Positions 7,584 through 15,067 of a stretch of DNA of 19,826 bases are shown in pieces (positions within the stretch are counted from its first letter, which is position 1; each line of letters begins with the position of its first letter). Below the pieces are notes generated by a model. The model worked only from the letters and a program-made list of their open reading frames with translations, made no database searches and was not told where the DNA came from. The position numbers and the translations under genes are program-made. The DNA comes from an uncultured Collinsella sp. (GTDB taxonomy: Bacteria > Actinomycetota > Coriobacteriia > Coriobacteriales > Coriobacteriaceae): assembly GCA_958427895.1 (NCBI GenBank), contig CAUADW010000030.1:1-19826 (forward strand). Reading direction: 5' to 3'.

Positions 7584-8597
7584 CTATCCCCTAAATTCAA
7601 AGGTACTCAGGCCAAACGTCAGCAGATCGCCGTTGCGCAGCGGGCAGCGCGTAATGCGGCGGTTGTTGACGAGCGTGCCGTTGGTGGAATTGAGGTCCTC
7701 GATCGACCAATCCGAGCCCGTAAAGGTGAGCTGGGCGTGGCGGCGCGACACGTTGGGGTCGCGCAGGGCAATGTCGGAAACTGAGCGCTCGCGACCGATG
7801 GTCACCTGTGCGGAGGTGATGCTATGGCTCTCGCCGCTCACGACGTCGACGAGCTGGGCGAGCGGGCGCTGCGGGGCGCGAGTGCTCGCCATGTTGGAGG
7901 CGATGCCGGCTGCGGCGCCTAGGCCCACGGCGGCACCGGTCGCGGCGGCTCCGCCCATGCCGGCAAGCGCGTCGCGCGAGACGGTCTGAGGCACCGGGAT
8001 GGGTGCGGCGGCGGGGTCGGGGACGCTAGGCGCGAAGGGGTCTGCCACGGCAAGCGGGTCGGGAGCGGCGGCGCGAGGCGTCGGCTGCTGCTGGGGCATG
8101 GCGGCGGGGCGCTGCTGCTGCGGGGCAGCAAACTGCTGCTGGCCGGCGCGCGGGGCGCTGGCGGCACGGCTTGTCGCGGAGTTGTTCTGGCCCAGGCCGT
8201 TTTGATAGGCGCGCTCTTCTTCGTACAGGCGGCCAAGCGTGGGGGCATCGACGTTCTCGGCAAAGACCGAGAACTTGCCGGCGCGCAGCTGCGGATCGAT
8301 CATAAAGCGCACGAGGGGCTCGCCGACAAAGACATAGCGGCGCTTTTCGGCCTGCGCCTTCACAAACTCGCGGACCTCGCGCGAAAGCTCGGGGTAGAAC
8401 GGGGCGAGCATGGGATCGTCGTCGGCGGCGATCAGGATGGTATAGAGTGCCGGCGCCGTGTTGACGCCGTTGATCACCAGAGTCTGATCCTCCATGTCGC
8501 GAGCGGCCTGCTTGGCAAGCTTCTTAAAGGAGAACGGGGCACGGGTGGCACCGAAGATGCCGGCCACGTGGTCCTCGAAGATGTTCAGGAAGTTCAC
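7584..8597 (-). CDS. fhaA: FhaA-like protein (DUF3662 plus FHA domain)
   Basis: 337 residues. The N-terminal 120 or so match the DUF3662 domain of FhaA (start MNFLNIFEDHVAGIF, segment FVGEPLVRFMIDPQL). A Gln/Ala/Pro-rich flexible linker (about 140–240) follows, then a C-terminal FHA domain (about 245–337) with IGRERSVSDI (267–276), SRRH (284–287) and NSTNGT (303–308). In mycobacteria FhaA binds phosphorylated MviN (MurJ), linking the kinases to lipid II export. The start is GTG at 8597, with GGAGAG upstream and a four-base overlap (GTGA) with the stop of the preceding kinase gene. No membrane segment is visible apart from a Gly/Ala-rich stretch at 211–232, which is probably linker. Confidence 0.9.
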   Translation of the reverse strand: MNFLNIFEDHVAGIFGATRAPFSFKKLAKQAARDMEDQTLVINGVNTAPALYTILIAADDDPMLAPFYPELSREVREFVKAQAEKRRYVFVGEPLVRFMIDPQLRAGKFSVFAENVDAPTLGRLYEEERAYQNGLGQNNSATSRAASAPRAGQQQFAAPQQQRPAAMPQQQPTPRAAAPDPLAVADPFAPSVPDPAAAPIPVPQTVSRDALAGMGGAAATGAAVGLGAAAGIASNMASTRAPQRPLAQLVDVVSGESHSITSAQVTIGRERSVSDIALRDPNVSRRHAQLTFTGSDWSIEDLNSTNGTLVNNRRITRCPLRNGDLLTFGLSTFEFRG

Positions 8598-10447
8598 GAA
8601 AGATCACTCTCCGTATAGGTTCTTTGGTATCCGAGCAAATATAGGCATATCCCAACGATTATAGAGGATAGGATTCCCGCAACCGCCGCCTTGGCGATGA
8701 CCGCGGCTGCAAGGCTGGCAATTTCCATATGGTGTGCAAGACAGGACGCCGCTGCGCAGCCGATGCCGGTGACAGCGATGGCGGCGATTGCGGCAAGGTT
8801 TGAGCCCTGATTGGCACGCTTGGCATGGACATTGAGCAGCGCAGATGACGCCGCGGCAGTTGCCGCGACCAGCACAAAGGCAGCCCAAAGGAGCGGGTCT
8901 CCCAGCGCTGCGGCAACGTTACCGAGCCCCAGCACGCCTCCGGCTGAAAGCGCGACCGTGGCCAGACGGGCAAAAAGCGCGCCCATGCCCGTTGCCGCGG
9001 CGGCGCTTGCCGGGCCGAGCCAAAATGACGCGACGCCGGCGGCGACCCCAGCTGCCAGGAAGGTATTGCCGGTCAGACAGCCAAGCGCGAGTGCACAGGT
9101 GAGCGTGGCGCTCGCGGCAGTCTCGGTGCGACCCCAGGCGATCCACCAACCGGACATGGCAGCGGCAAAGATCACCGCGACGGGCAGCATCGACAGGATG
9201 CCCTGTGCCTGCATGGTGGCGTTGGCCATGAGCACCAAAAAGCCCACAGCCGAGATGGCCGAGCCAATCTGGGGGGCCAGGCCAGCCGCCGCTCCGATCG
9301 CGATGGCCGCAATGACCAGGCCGGGAAGCGTCGCGACCCCGGCCGTTTGCATCAGCAAAAAGCTAAAGGTGCCGCACGTTAGCGCCGAGATAGTGCGCAT
9401 GGTGTAGTCGCGCGTATGGCTCCAGCGCGTGCCCGCCCAGCCGAGTGCGGGGTCGACCTCAATGGCGTCGTCCTCGTAGTGCGACGGCTCGATATCGTCG
9501 AGCTCCTGCTCGTCATCCGAAAGTTCGCCAACCATTTGCTCCAGGCTGCGACGGCCCTCGCGCACGCTGCCCAGACCGGCAAGGAGCTGGTCGCAAAATG
9601 CCTCGATGCTGTTGGGGCGGTCCTGCGGCATGGGGGAGAGCGCGCTCATGAGCGCGGCCTCGGCTCCCGGGGGGAAGTGTGGTATCAGCTCGTTGGGATA
9701 GGTGGCGCCGCCGATGATGCGGTCGAGCGAGTCGGCGGGCGTGGCCGCCATAAAGGGAGCGCTGCCGCACAGACCCTCGTAGATCACACAGGCGAGGGCA
9801 AAGACATCGGCGCGCTCGTCGACCGTGCCGGTCTCGATATCGAGCTGCTCGGGCGGCATGTAGCCGATGGTGCCGCCGCGCGAACCGCCAAAGCCACCGG
9901 CGGACGACAGTCGCGCCATGCCAAAGTCGGTGAGCTTTACATTGCCCGAGTGGTCGATGAGCACGTTGGCGGGCTTAATGTCCAGGTGGAGTACGCCATT
10001 ACTGTGGGCGAAGGTGAGCGCCTGGCCCAGGGCATCGGCAATGGCCGCGGCCTCGTCAAAGGTAAATGAGTGGCCGTCCACGCGGTGCAAAAACTCGGCC
10101 AGCGACATGCCATCGACATATTCCATAACCAGGTAGGCATAGGCTGTGTCGTGCGTAAAGTCGATGACCTGCACGATATTGGGATGTTGAAGCATGGCGG
10201 CGGTGTGCGCCTCGCGCAGGACATCCATGATGTCGCTGGCGGGCATGCCGGCACCGTTGATAAGGGGGATGCGCTTAATGGCGACGCGGCGGCGCAGGTG
10301 CGTGTCGCGGCAGATCTCGATGGAGCCAAAACCGCCGGTCGCAAGTGTCTCGAGCGGCTGGTACCGCTTGAGCAGCTCGCGAGAGCTGGTGCCCTCCAAA
10401 GGAACGTCCGGCGAGAACCGGGCGGTATGTTGCGAGAAAAGCGGCAT
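8594..10447 (-). CDS. Polytopic Ser/Thr protein kinase with HLD catalytic loop
   Basis: 617 residues. The kinase domain (about 28–292) has glycine loop TGGFGS (37–42), Lys58, Glu79, catalytic loop HLDIKPAN (154–161), DFG (174–176) and PPE (198–200). The Arg of the usual HRD is replaced by Leu155, which makes it a non-RD kinase; catalytic Asp156, Lys158 and Asn161 remain. An acidic linker (about 305–335) leads to a C-terminal half rich in hydrophobic Ala/Gly helices, roughly eight to ten membrane passes between 352 and 605, of no family I recognise. There are no PASTA repeats. The start is ATG at 10447, six bases after GAGGG; a TTG at 10453 would directly abut that site. It heads the fhaA–fhaB–pstP–SEDS/PBP–pknB operon, so its job is probably linked to wall growth. 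Confidence 0.88.
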   Translation of the reverse strand: MPLFSQHTARFSPDVPLEGTSSRELLKRYQPLETLATGGFGSIEICRDTHLRRRVAIKRIPLINGAGMPASDIMDVLREAHTAAMLQHPNIVQVIDFTHDTAYAYLVMEYVDGMSLAEFLHRVDGHSFTFDEAAAIADALGQALTFAHSNGVLHLDIKPANVLIDHSGNVKLTDFGMARLSSAGGFGGSRGGTIGYMPPEQLDIETGTVDERADVFALACVIYEGLCGSAPFMAATPADSLDRIIGGATYPNELIPHFPPGAEAALMSALSPMPQDRPNSIEAFCDQLLAGLGSVREGRRSLEQMVGELSDDEQELDDIEPSHYEDDAIEVDPALGWAGTRWSHTRDYTMRTISALTCGTFSFLLMQTAGVATLPGLVIAAIAIGAAAGLAPQIGSAISAVGFLVLMANATMQAQGILSMLPVAVIFAAAMSGWWIAWGRTETAASATLTCALALGCLTGNTFLAAGVAAGVASFWLGPASAAAATGMGALFARLATVALSAGGVLGLGNVAAALGDPLLWAAFVLVAATAAASSALLNVHAKRANQGSNLAAIAAIAVTGIGCAAASCLAHHMEIASLAAAVIAKAAVAGILSSIIVGICLYLLGYQRTYTESDLS

Positions 10448-10527
10448 GGCCAACCCTCGTGCGTTTAAAGTTCGTTTGCGAGTGGCGGGCGCGGAGCCGA
10501 GCCGTTCGCGGTGGCATAGATGCTGCT

Positions 10528-10536
10528 AGTGTAGCA
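10528..10536 (-). promoter_or_regulatory. Candidate extended -10 promoter for the kinase–fhaA–pknB operon
   Basis: On the minus strand this reads TGCTACACT, an extended -10 (TG-N-TACACT), about 80 bases before the kinase ATG. No good -35 lies 16–18 bases further upstream, which is tolerated when the TG element is present. This is a sequence-only prediction. Confidence 0.4.
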
Positions 10537-10591
10537 CGCTCGGGCGGATGGCGAGGATAACGGGATGCGAGGCTGCCTGTCTGGCTTGGCC

Positions 10592-11299
10592 TTAGCGCTT
10601 CTTCTTGTTCTTCTTCTGCTTGCGCTTGGTCTCCTGGGGCTTGTCGCCCTGTTTGGCTTCGGCAGCGGCCTTTTCTGCCTTCATCTTCTTGCGCTTGGTC
10701 TCGATGCGGAGTTTTTTGTTGATGCGGGCCTTGAGGAAGGGGCCGAACTGCTCGGCATCGCCACGGACGAAGGTTTCCTTAGGGATCGTCACGCCCTGGT
10801 CGGCGAACATGGCCACAAAGATGCGCTCGCCGTCGAGCACGTGGTCGAGCTTCTCAAACGGGAAAAACTGCGACTTGCCGCTCTTGCCCCAAACCATCAG
10901 GCCGTCCTCGTTGGCGGCGACGCGGCGATAGCGGCCACCCATGGACTCGTCGGCCTCGACGGAATCGATAAAGTCGCGGGCGAGGGTGTGGCGCAGGTTT
11001 TTGCTCCACCAGGCCAAAAAGGCGCCGAACACGATCAACACGACGCCAAACTTGATCCAGTTGCCGCCGGCCACCAGCATGCCGATGCCGATGAGCGCGG
11101 CAATTGCCGCGGCGACATACAGCGAGCCGCGACGCCTGGGCGAGGCGACCAGGCGGGCGAAGTCGGTGACCAGGTCGTTTTCGTACTGGTACTCGTTGAG
11201 GTACAGGATGCCGTCATCGGCTGCGGCCTGCTCCTCGAGCGCGACCTCGACCTGGTCGGCTGCTTCGGAGGGAACGAGGTTGCTCTCTGCGTCTGCCAT
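10592..11299 (-). CDS. YcxB-like membrane protein with basic C-terminal tail
   Basis: 235-residue protein of unknown function. An acidic N-terminus (1–45) precedes two close membrane helices (about 58–78 and 80–98). A cytoplasmic domain follows (about 105–192), whose segment FPFEKLDHVLDGERIFVAMF and later TIPKETF resemble the YcxB-like family; this is a recollection of pattern, not a search result. The last 40 residues (194–235) are almost all Lys/Arg/Ala/Glu and end KKNKKKR, probably disordered and able to touch nucleic acid or the membrane surface. AGGAG lies upstream of the ATG. The gene faces away from dnaX and is followed after 144 bp by the polytopic kinase. No terminator is evident in that gap, so partial read-through into the operon is possible. 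Confidence 0.75.
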   Translation of the reverse strand: MADAESNLVPSEAADQVEVALEEQAAADDGILYLNEYQYENDLVTDFARLVASPRRRGSLYVAAAIAALIGIGMLVAGGNWIKFGVVLIVFGAFLAWWSKNLRHTLARDFIDSVEADESMGGRYRRVAANEDGLMVWGKSGKSQFFPFEKLDHVLDGERIFVAMFADQGVTIPKETFVRGDAEQFGPFLKARINKKLRIETKRKKMKAEKAAAEAKQGDKPQETKRKQKKNKKKR

Positions 11300-11338
11300 G
11301 CTCTTTGGACTCCTATCGCGGCGGGCTCGCCGTACGGG

Positions 11339-11347
11339 TTATTATGA
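11339..11347. promoter_or_regulatory. Candidate overlapping divergent -10 elements (YcxB-like gene / dnaX)
   Basis: In the 115-bp gap between the divergent genes the only AT-rich island reads TATTAT on the + strand (11340–11345) and CATAAT on the minus strand (11346–11341). Either could be a -10 hexamer, giving leaders of roughly 60 bases (dnaX) and 35 bases (YcxB-like). No convincing -35 is seen for either. Confidence 0.3.
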
Positions 11348-11414
11348 ATGCAGTATGCCGTGCGACCGCATGGCCGTCGCGGCAACAAGACTCAGTATAC
11401 CCGGGGGAGCACCC

Positions 11415-13904
11415 ATGGAATCGTTGTACCGAAAGTATCGCCCGCTCACCTTCGACTCCGTGGTGGGCCAGCAGCATATCGTCTCGACGCTCGAGCACGC
11501 CATCACCGAGGGACGCCTGTCCCACGCGTACCTGTTCTGCGGACCGCGCGGCACGGGCAAGACCACCATGGCGCGCATTCTGGCCAAGGCGCTGCTGTGC
11601 CGTAATGCCGAGGCAGCGCGCGCCGAGGGTGCAAGCGGCTGCATGCCCGACGGTACTTGCGAGGAGTGCGAGCTCATTGCCGAGGGCAACCACCCGGATG
11701 TCTACGAGCTCGATGCCGCAAGCCGTACCGGCGTGGACAACGTGCGCGAGGAGATCATCAACTCCGTCAACTTTGCCCCGGTGCGCGGCAAGTACAAGAT
11801 TTATATCATCGACGAGGTCCACATGCTCACGACGGCGGCGTTTAACGCGCTGCTCAAGACGCTTGAGGAGCCGCCGGCGCACGTGATCTTTGTGCTGTGC
11901 ACCACCGACCCGCAAAAGATTCTGGAGACCATCCTCTCGCGCTGCCAGCGCTTCGATTTCCACCGTATCGGCAACGAGGATATCGAGCATCGCCTGGCAT
12001 ACGTGTGCGAGCAGGAGGGCTTCGATTACGACGACGAGGCGCTCGCTATCGTGGCGCGCCATGCCAAGGGCGGCATGCGCGACGCGCTGTCCACGCTGGA
12101 GCAGCTGAGCGTCTTTGGCAACGGTTCTGTGCATGCGGACGACGCCCGCTCGCTTTTGGGCGAGGTTTCGGACCAGATTCTGGGCGAGTTTTCCCGCGCC
12201 ATTGCCGATCGCGATGTTGCCGAGCTCTATGGGCTGATCCGTGCGCAGGTTGAGGAGGGCAATGACCTGCTGGAGCTGACGCGCGACCTGGTGGCGCATG
12301 TGCGTGACGTGTACGTTGCCTGCGTTGCCGGTGCCCGTGCCGAGCTGTTTGAGGGCGGCTCCGAGCAGGCTGAGGCGCTTGCTGCCGAGGCCGCTGCCTT
12401 TGGCGAGCATCCTGCCGACCGCCTGGCCCGTGTGCTGACGGTGCTCGATGATGCCGCACTGGAGATGAGGGGCGCGAGCGACGTGCGCCTGGTGCTCGAG
12501 ATCGCCTGCACGCGCCTGGCACGTCCCGAGGCTGATTTAACGATTGAGGCATTGGCCGAGCGCGTGGCACGTCTGGAGGCCATGGTTGCCAACGGCGCCG
12601 TGCCGGCGAGCGTGGCTGCTGCTCAGGCCGCCGCGCCTGCAGCATCCGTACCCGCTGCTGCCCAACAGCCGACGCTCATTTCGGGCGCCCGTGCTGCCGC
12701 TCCGGCGGCATCCGCTGCCCCTGCTGCTACGTCCGCGCGCCAGGGTGGCATGCCTTGGGACCGCGGAGCTGCTGTTCCGACTGCCCAGCCTGCGCCCCGT
12801 TCTGCGTCCGTGTCAGCCTCCAAGCCTGCAGCGCCTGCACCTCAGCCTGCGCCGGCTCCGACGTCTCAGCCCGTTGCGGCCCCCGCGCCTGTCACCGCTC
12901 CGGCACCTAAGCCCCAGTCCAACAACGCCGCCCAGGTTGCCGCCGCCGGTGCCGCCGAGACGCCCGCGGTCGAGGATGCCGGAGAGCTGCAGCGCAAATG
13001 GGCCGAGGTTGTCGAGCGTGTCAAGGCGCGTCAGGCTTCCTACGCAGGGCTTTTGCTCAACGCCCGCGCCACGGCCGACGACGGCTCCAAGCTCACGGTC
13101 TCGTTCCCCACGGGTTCGACTTTTGCCATTAAGATGCTCGGCCGTGCCGATACGCAGTCGGTGGTCCTGCCGACGGTCTGTGCGGTCTTCGGTCGTCGTA
13201 CCGTCGACTATGTCCTGGATGGGGGTGGCACGCCGGCTCCTCAACATGAGGAGCATTCTCCATCTGCACGGGCTGCGGCATCTGCGGACCCGCAACCCGT
13301 GCCCTCGGCGGCCCCTGTATCCTCGAGCGCCAGCGCGCCGCAGCAGCAAGCGGCGCCGGTAGCGGCATCGACCCCGTCGGCGCCTAAGCCCGCGGCGCCC
13401 AAACCGGCTGCTCCGACACCCGCGCCCAAGCCCGTCTCGCCCGCGCCCAAGTCGTCTGACCTGGGCAAAGCCCCCTGGCTACGCTCCGACAACCCCGCCG
13501 GCGCTCCTGCCACGGGTAAGCTCCCGACCGAGCCCGCACCCCGTGCGCCCGAGCGCTCTGCCGCTCCCAAATGTCAGCCTGCTGCGTCGTCTGCGCCGTG
13601 GGAATCCGAGCAGGTTCCCTACGACGATGCCATGGTCGGCGGCTTCGCCGGCGATGCGAGCGGGGACGATCTGCCTCCGTTCGACGTGCCGGGTGCGACG
13701 CCCGCGCCCAAGCCCGCTGCGGCGGCACCCGCGGCCCCTACAAGCGACAACGTCCCCGCGACTCCCTGGGAGTCCAACCCCGGTGCGGGCAGCCCCTTCG
13801 GCCATCAGGGTGCAGCCCCGAGCATCCCGCAGACCGAGGACGAGGCCAAAGCCCTCATCCGCAACGTCTTCGGCCAGGCCACCATCTTCAAACCGGTGGA
13901 GTAA
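11415..13904 (+). CDS. dnaX: DNA polymerase III subunit gamma/tau
   Basis: 829-residue clamp-loader ATPase that loads the sliding clamp and, as tau, couples the polymerases at the fork. The AAA+ module shows Walker A GPRGTGKT (43–50), a four-Cys zinc site (Cys62, Cys76, Cys82, Cys85), Walker B IIDEVH (131–136), sensor 1 CTTD (162–165) and the SRC box (175–177). Domain III extends to about 390. A Pro/Ala-rich linker (about 395–520) follows, then a folded segment (about 522–602), then a second Pro/Ala-rich linker (about 605–805) and a short conserved-looking end (806–829, AKALIRNVFGQATIFKPVE). The ATG has GGGGGAG at good spacing; longer upstream frames lack such a site. No A-rich slippery site for making gamma was seen. 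The usual dnaX–ebfC–recR order is interrupted downstream by a minus-strand gene. Confidence 0.96.
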   Translation: MESLYRKYRPLTFDSVVGQQHIVSTLEHAITEGRLSHAYLFCGPRGTGKTTMARILAKALLCRNAEAARAEGASGCMPDGTCEECELIAEGNHPDVYELDAASRTGVDNVREEIINSVNFAPVRGKYKIYIIDEVHMLTTAAFNALLKTLEEPPAHVIFVLCTTDPQKILETILSRCQRFDFHRIGNEDIEHRLAYVCEQEGFDYDDEALAIVARHAKGGMRDALSTLEQLSVFGNGSVHADDARSLLGEVSDQILGEFSRAIADRDVAELYGLIRAQVEEGNDLLELTRDLVAHVRDVYVACVAGARAELFEGGSEQAEALAAEAAAFGEHPADRLARVLTVLDDAALEMRGASDVRLVLEIACTRLARPEADLTIEALAERVARLEAMVANGAVPASVAAAQAAAPAASVPAAAQQPTLISGARAAAPAASAAPAATSARQGGMPWDRGAAVPTAQPAPRSASVSASKPAAPAPQPAPAPTSQPVAAPAPVTAPAPKPQSNNAAQVAAAGAAETPAVEDAGELQRKWAEVVERVKARQASYAGLLLNARATADDGSKLTVSFPTGSTFAIKMLGRADTQSVVLPTVCAVFGRRTVDYVLDGGGTPAPQHEEHSPSARAAASADPQPVPSAAPVSSSASAPQQQAAPVAASTPSAPKPAAPKPAAPTPAPKPVSPAPKSSDLGKAPWLRSDNPAGAPATGKLPTEPAPRAPERSAAPKCQPAASSAPWESEQVPYDDAMVGGFAGDASGDDLPPFDVPGATPAPKPAAAAPAAPTSDNVPATPWESNPGAGSPFGHQGAAPSIPQTEDEAKALIRNVFGQATIFKPVE

Positions 13905-13925
13905 CCGTGCGGGCGGGTATGCTGC

Positions 13926-14393
13926 TCAAGAAGAGATCTCTTTGTCCGGGCGCATCTGTATTTCGGACATGTGCAACGTAGTGCCGCGTATATCGCATTC
14001 GAGCAGACAGGTGCGTGACGGTCGGCCTAGGATGCTGAGGTCGATACGATACGTCGCATGGCTGTCCGTGTACTCGACTTGCTCGGCGTTGACGGTTGCT
14101 CCGATTGTCAAGAAAGCGCCTAGTTCGGCATCGACAATCTTGGAGTCCTTTATCTTGACCTTGAACTCTTGGTAGAGGGACGGGCTGTTGTAGTAAATGG
14201 TTCGAGTTCCGTCGGTGCACTCATCGGTCGCTTCCCATTTGACGATGGGCTGGTCCGAGCTGGCTATCAGTAGTTCTGCTCCAAAGGCTATAGCATGGGT
14301 GATGATAACCAGTAATGCCCAGCCGACAAAGAGATAGAGAACCACATATGCAACGGGGTGTTTTGAGCGGATGTTTTGGAGCACGTCATTCAT
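13926..14393 (-). CDS. Orphan single-pass membrane protein
   Basis: 155-residue protein that I do not recognise. One membrane helix (about 14–40) is followed by an extracytoplasmic domain of about 115 residues rich in beta-type sequence (for example TRTIYYNSPSLYQEFKVKIKD, 63–83, in part). It has three cysteines outside the helix (59, 129, 133). The start has GGAGG six bases before ATG and a perfect TATAAT further upstream, so expression is likely. Its base composition is visibly less GC-rich than the flanking genes. It sits head-on to dnaX, only 21 bp past the dnaX stop, splitting a gene pair that is normally contiguous. That suggests a later insertion. Confidence 0.75.
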   Translation of the reverse strand: MNDVLQNIRSKHPVAYVVLYLFVGWALLVIITHAIAFGAELLIASSDQPIVKWEATDECTDGTRTIYYNSPSLYQEFKVKIKDSKIVDAELGAFLTIGATVNAEQVEYTDSHATYRIDLSILGRPSRTCLLECDIRGTTLHMSEIQMRPDKEISS

Positions 14394-14427
14394 GGGGCAC
14401 CTCCAAATTGCTATCTATGGCAATCAA

Positions 14428-14433
14428 ATTATA
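14428..14433 (-). promoter_or_regulatory. Perfect -10 (TATAAT) for the orphan membrane protein gene
   Basis: On the minus strand the hexamer TATAAT lies 34 bases before the ATG at 14393, predicting a leader of about 28 bases. No clear -35 at 17 bases spacing (the hexamer there is AGGCGG). Confidence 0.5.
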
Positions 14434-14536
14434 CCTCGCCGTCATGAGCGCCGCCTCGAGTAGTGGCTCGGCATTTAGCCATTTAGTGGTACGCATTAAA
14501 TGTCGGATTCCGGCTCTACAAGATTTAGCTTTCAAT

Positions 14537-14571
14537 ATTATGCAGATGCGAATTATTCAACTTTGCATAAT
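14537..14571. repeat. 8-bp perfect inverted repeat ATTATGCA/TGCATAAT
   Basis: ATTATGCA at 14537–14544 is matched by TGCATAAT at 14564–14571, with a 19-base spacer, about 27 bp centre to centre. It could be a pair of operator half-sites or a weak hairpin. It lies about 145 bp upstream of the orphan gene start and 160 bp upstream of ebfC. Confidence 0.6.
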
Positions 14572-14649
14572 CTATGGGTGCGGCTTGCGCTCCAGGACAT
14601 GTATATCGACTGAGGTAACACGTCCGCCCCGCTCGCTGGCCTCGCGCCG

Positions 14650-14658
14650 TGGTACGAT
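14650..14658 (+). promoter_or_regulatory. Candidate extended -10 promoter for ebfC–recR
   Basis: TGGTACGAT fits TG-N-TACGAT, an extended -10, followed by T-rich bases and giving a leader near 69 bases. It resembles the extended -10 proposed for the kinase operon (TGCTACACT). No -35 match. Confidence 0.35.
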
Positions 14659-14733
14659 TTTTGAGTTTGAAAGACCCGCCGTGCTCCGGCTGCCCTTGCA
14701 GCTCGGCGTGCGGCCGCACGTAAAGGAGCCATC

Positions 14734-15054
14734 ATGGCCGGTATGAACATGCAGCAGATGATGAAGCAGGCTCGCAAGATGCAGGAGCAGCTTGCCGCCG
14801 CGCAGGAGAACCTCAAGTCCCAGACCGTCGACGCCTCTGCCGGCGGCGGCATGGTCAAGGTGACCGTTAACGGCGAGATGGAGCTCGTCAACCTCACCAT
14901 CGATCCCGATGCCCTCGATCCCGAGGACGTCGATATGCTGCAGGACATGATCATGGCTGCCGTCAACGAGGCCGTCCGCGGCGTCAACGAGCTCGCCAAC
15001 AAGCAGATGGGCGCCATCACCGGCGGCCTCAACATCCCGGGCATGCCGTTCTAA
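14734..15054 (+). CDS. ebfC: Nucleoid-associated protein YbaB/EbfC
   Basis: 106-residue DNA-binding protein, normal length for the family. Members form tweezer-shaped dimers that bind DNA and influence nucleoid structure; the gene commonly lies between dnaX and recR. Seen here are the N-terminal helix rich in Met and Gln (MNMQQMMKQARKMQEQL), the central AGGGMVKVTVNGEMELVNLTIDP strand region and the C-terminal helix ending GLNIPGMPF, all typical. AAAGGAG precedes the ATG at good spacing. recR follows after 13 bases, so the two are co-transcribed. Confidence 0.95.
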   Translation: MAGMNMQQMMKQARKMQEQLAAAQENLKSQTVDASAGGGMVKVTVNGEMELVNLTIDPDALDPEDVDMLQDMIMAAVNEAVRGVNELANKQMGAITGGLNIPGMPF

Positions 15055-15067
15055 GACACATATATAT

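Larger units (their letters stand above)
14394..14733. other. 340-bp gene-free divergent region, AT-rich in its middle
   Basis: This stretch separates the minus-strand orphan gene from ebfC. The part from about 14400 to 14580 is markedly richer in A and T than the rest of the window. It contains the orphan gene promoter and an inverted repeat. The part from 14580 to 14733 returns to high GC and holds a candidate ebfC promoter and ribosome site. I looked for an SRP RNA signature, common near dnaX, and saw none. No coding frame in it looks real. Confidence 0.7.

Noticed and set aside
11313..12410. Long minus-strand open frame opposite the dnaX ATPase region
   Set aside because: It is the antisense shadow of highly conserved dnaX sequence; its composition is not protein-like.
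11415..13904. Programmed frameshift site producing a gamma subunit
   Set aside because: No A-AAA-AAG-like heptamer was seen in the coding strand near the end of domain III.
14394..14733. SRP RNA gene near dnaX/ebfC
   Set aside because: The conserved GGAAGnAGCA tip was not found on either strand of the gap.
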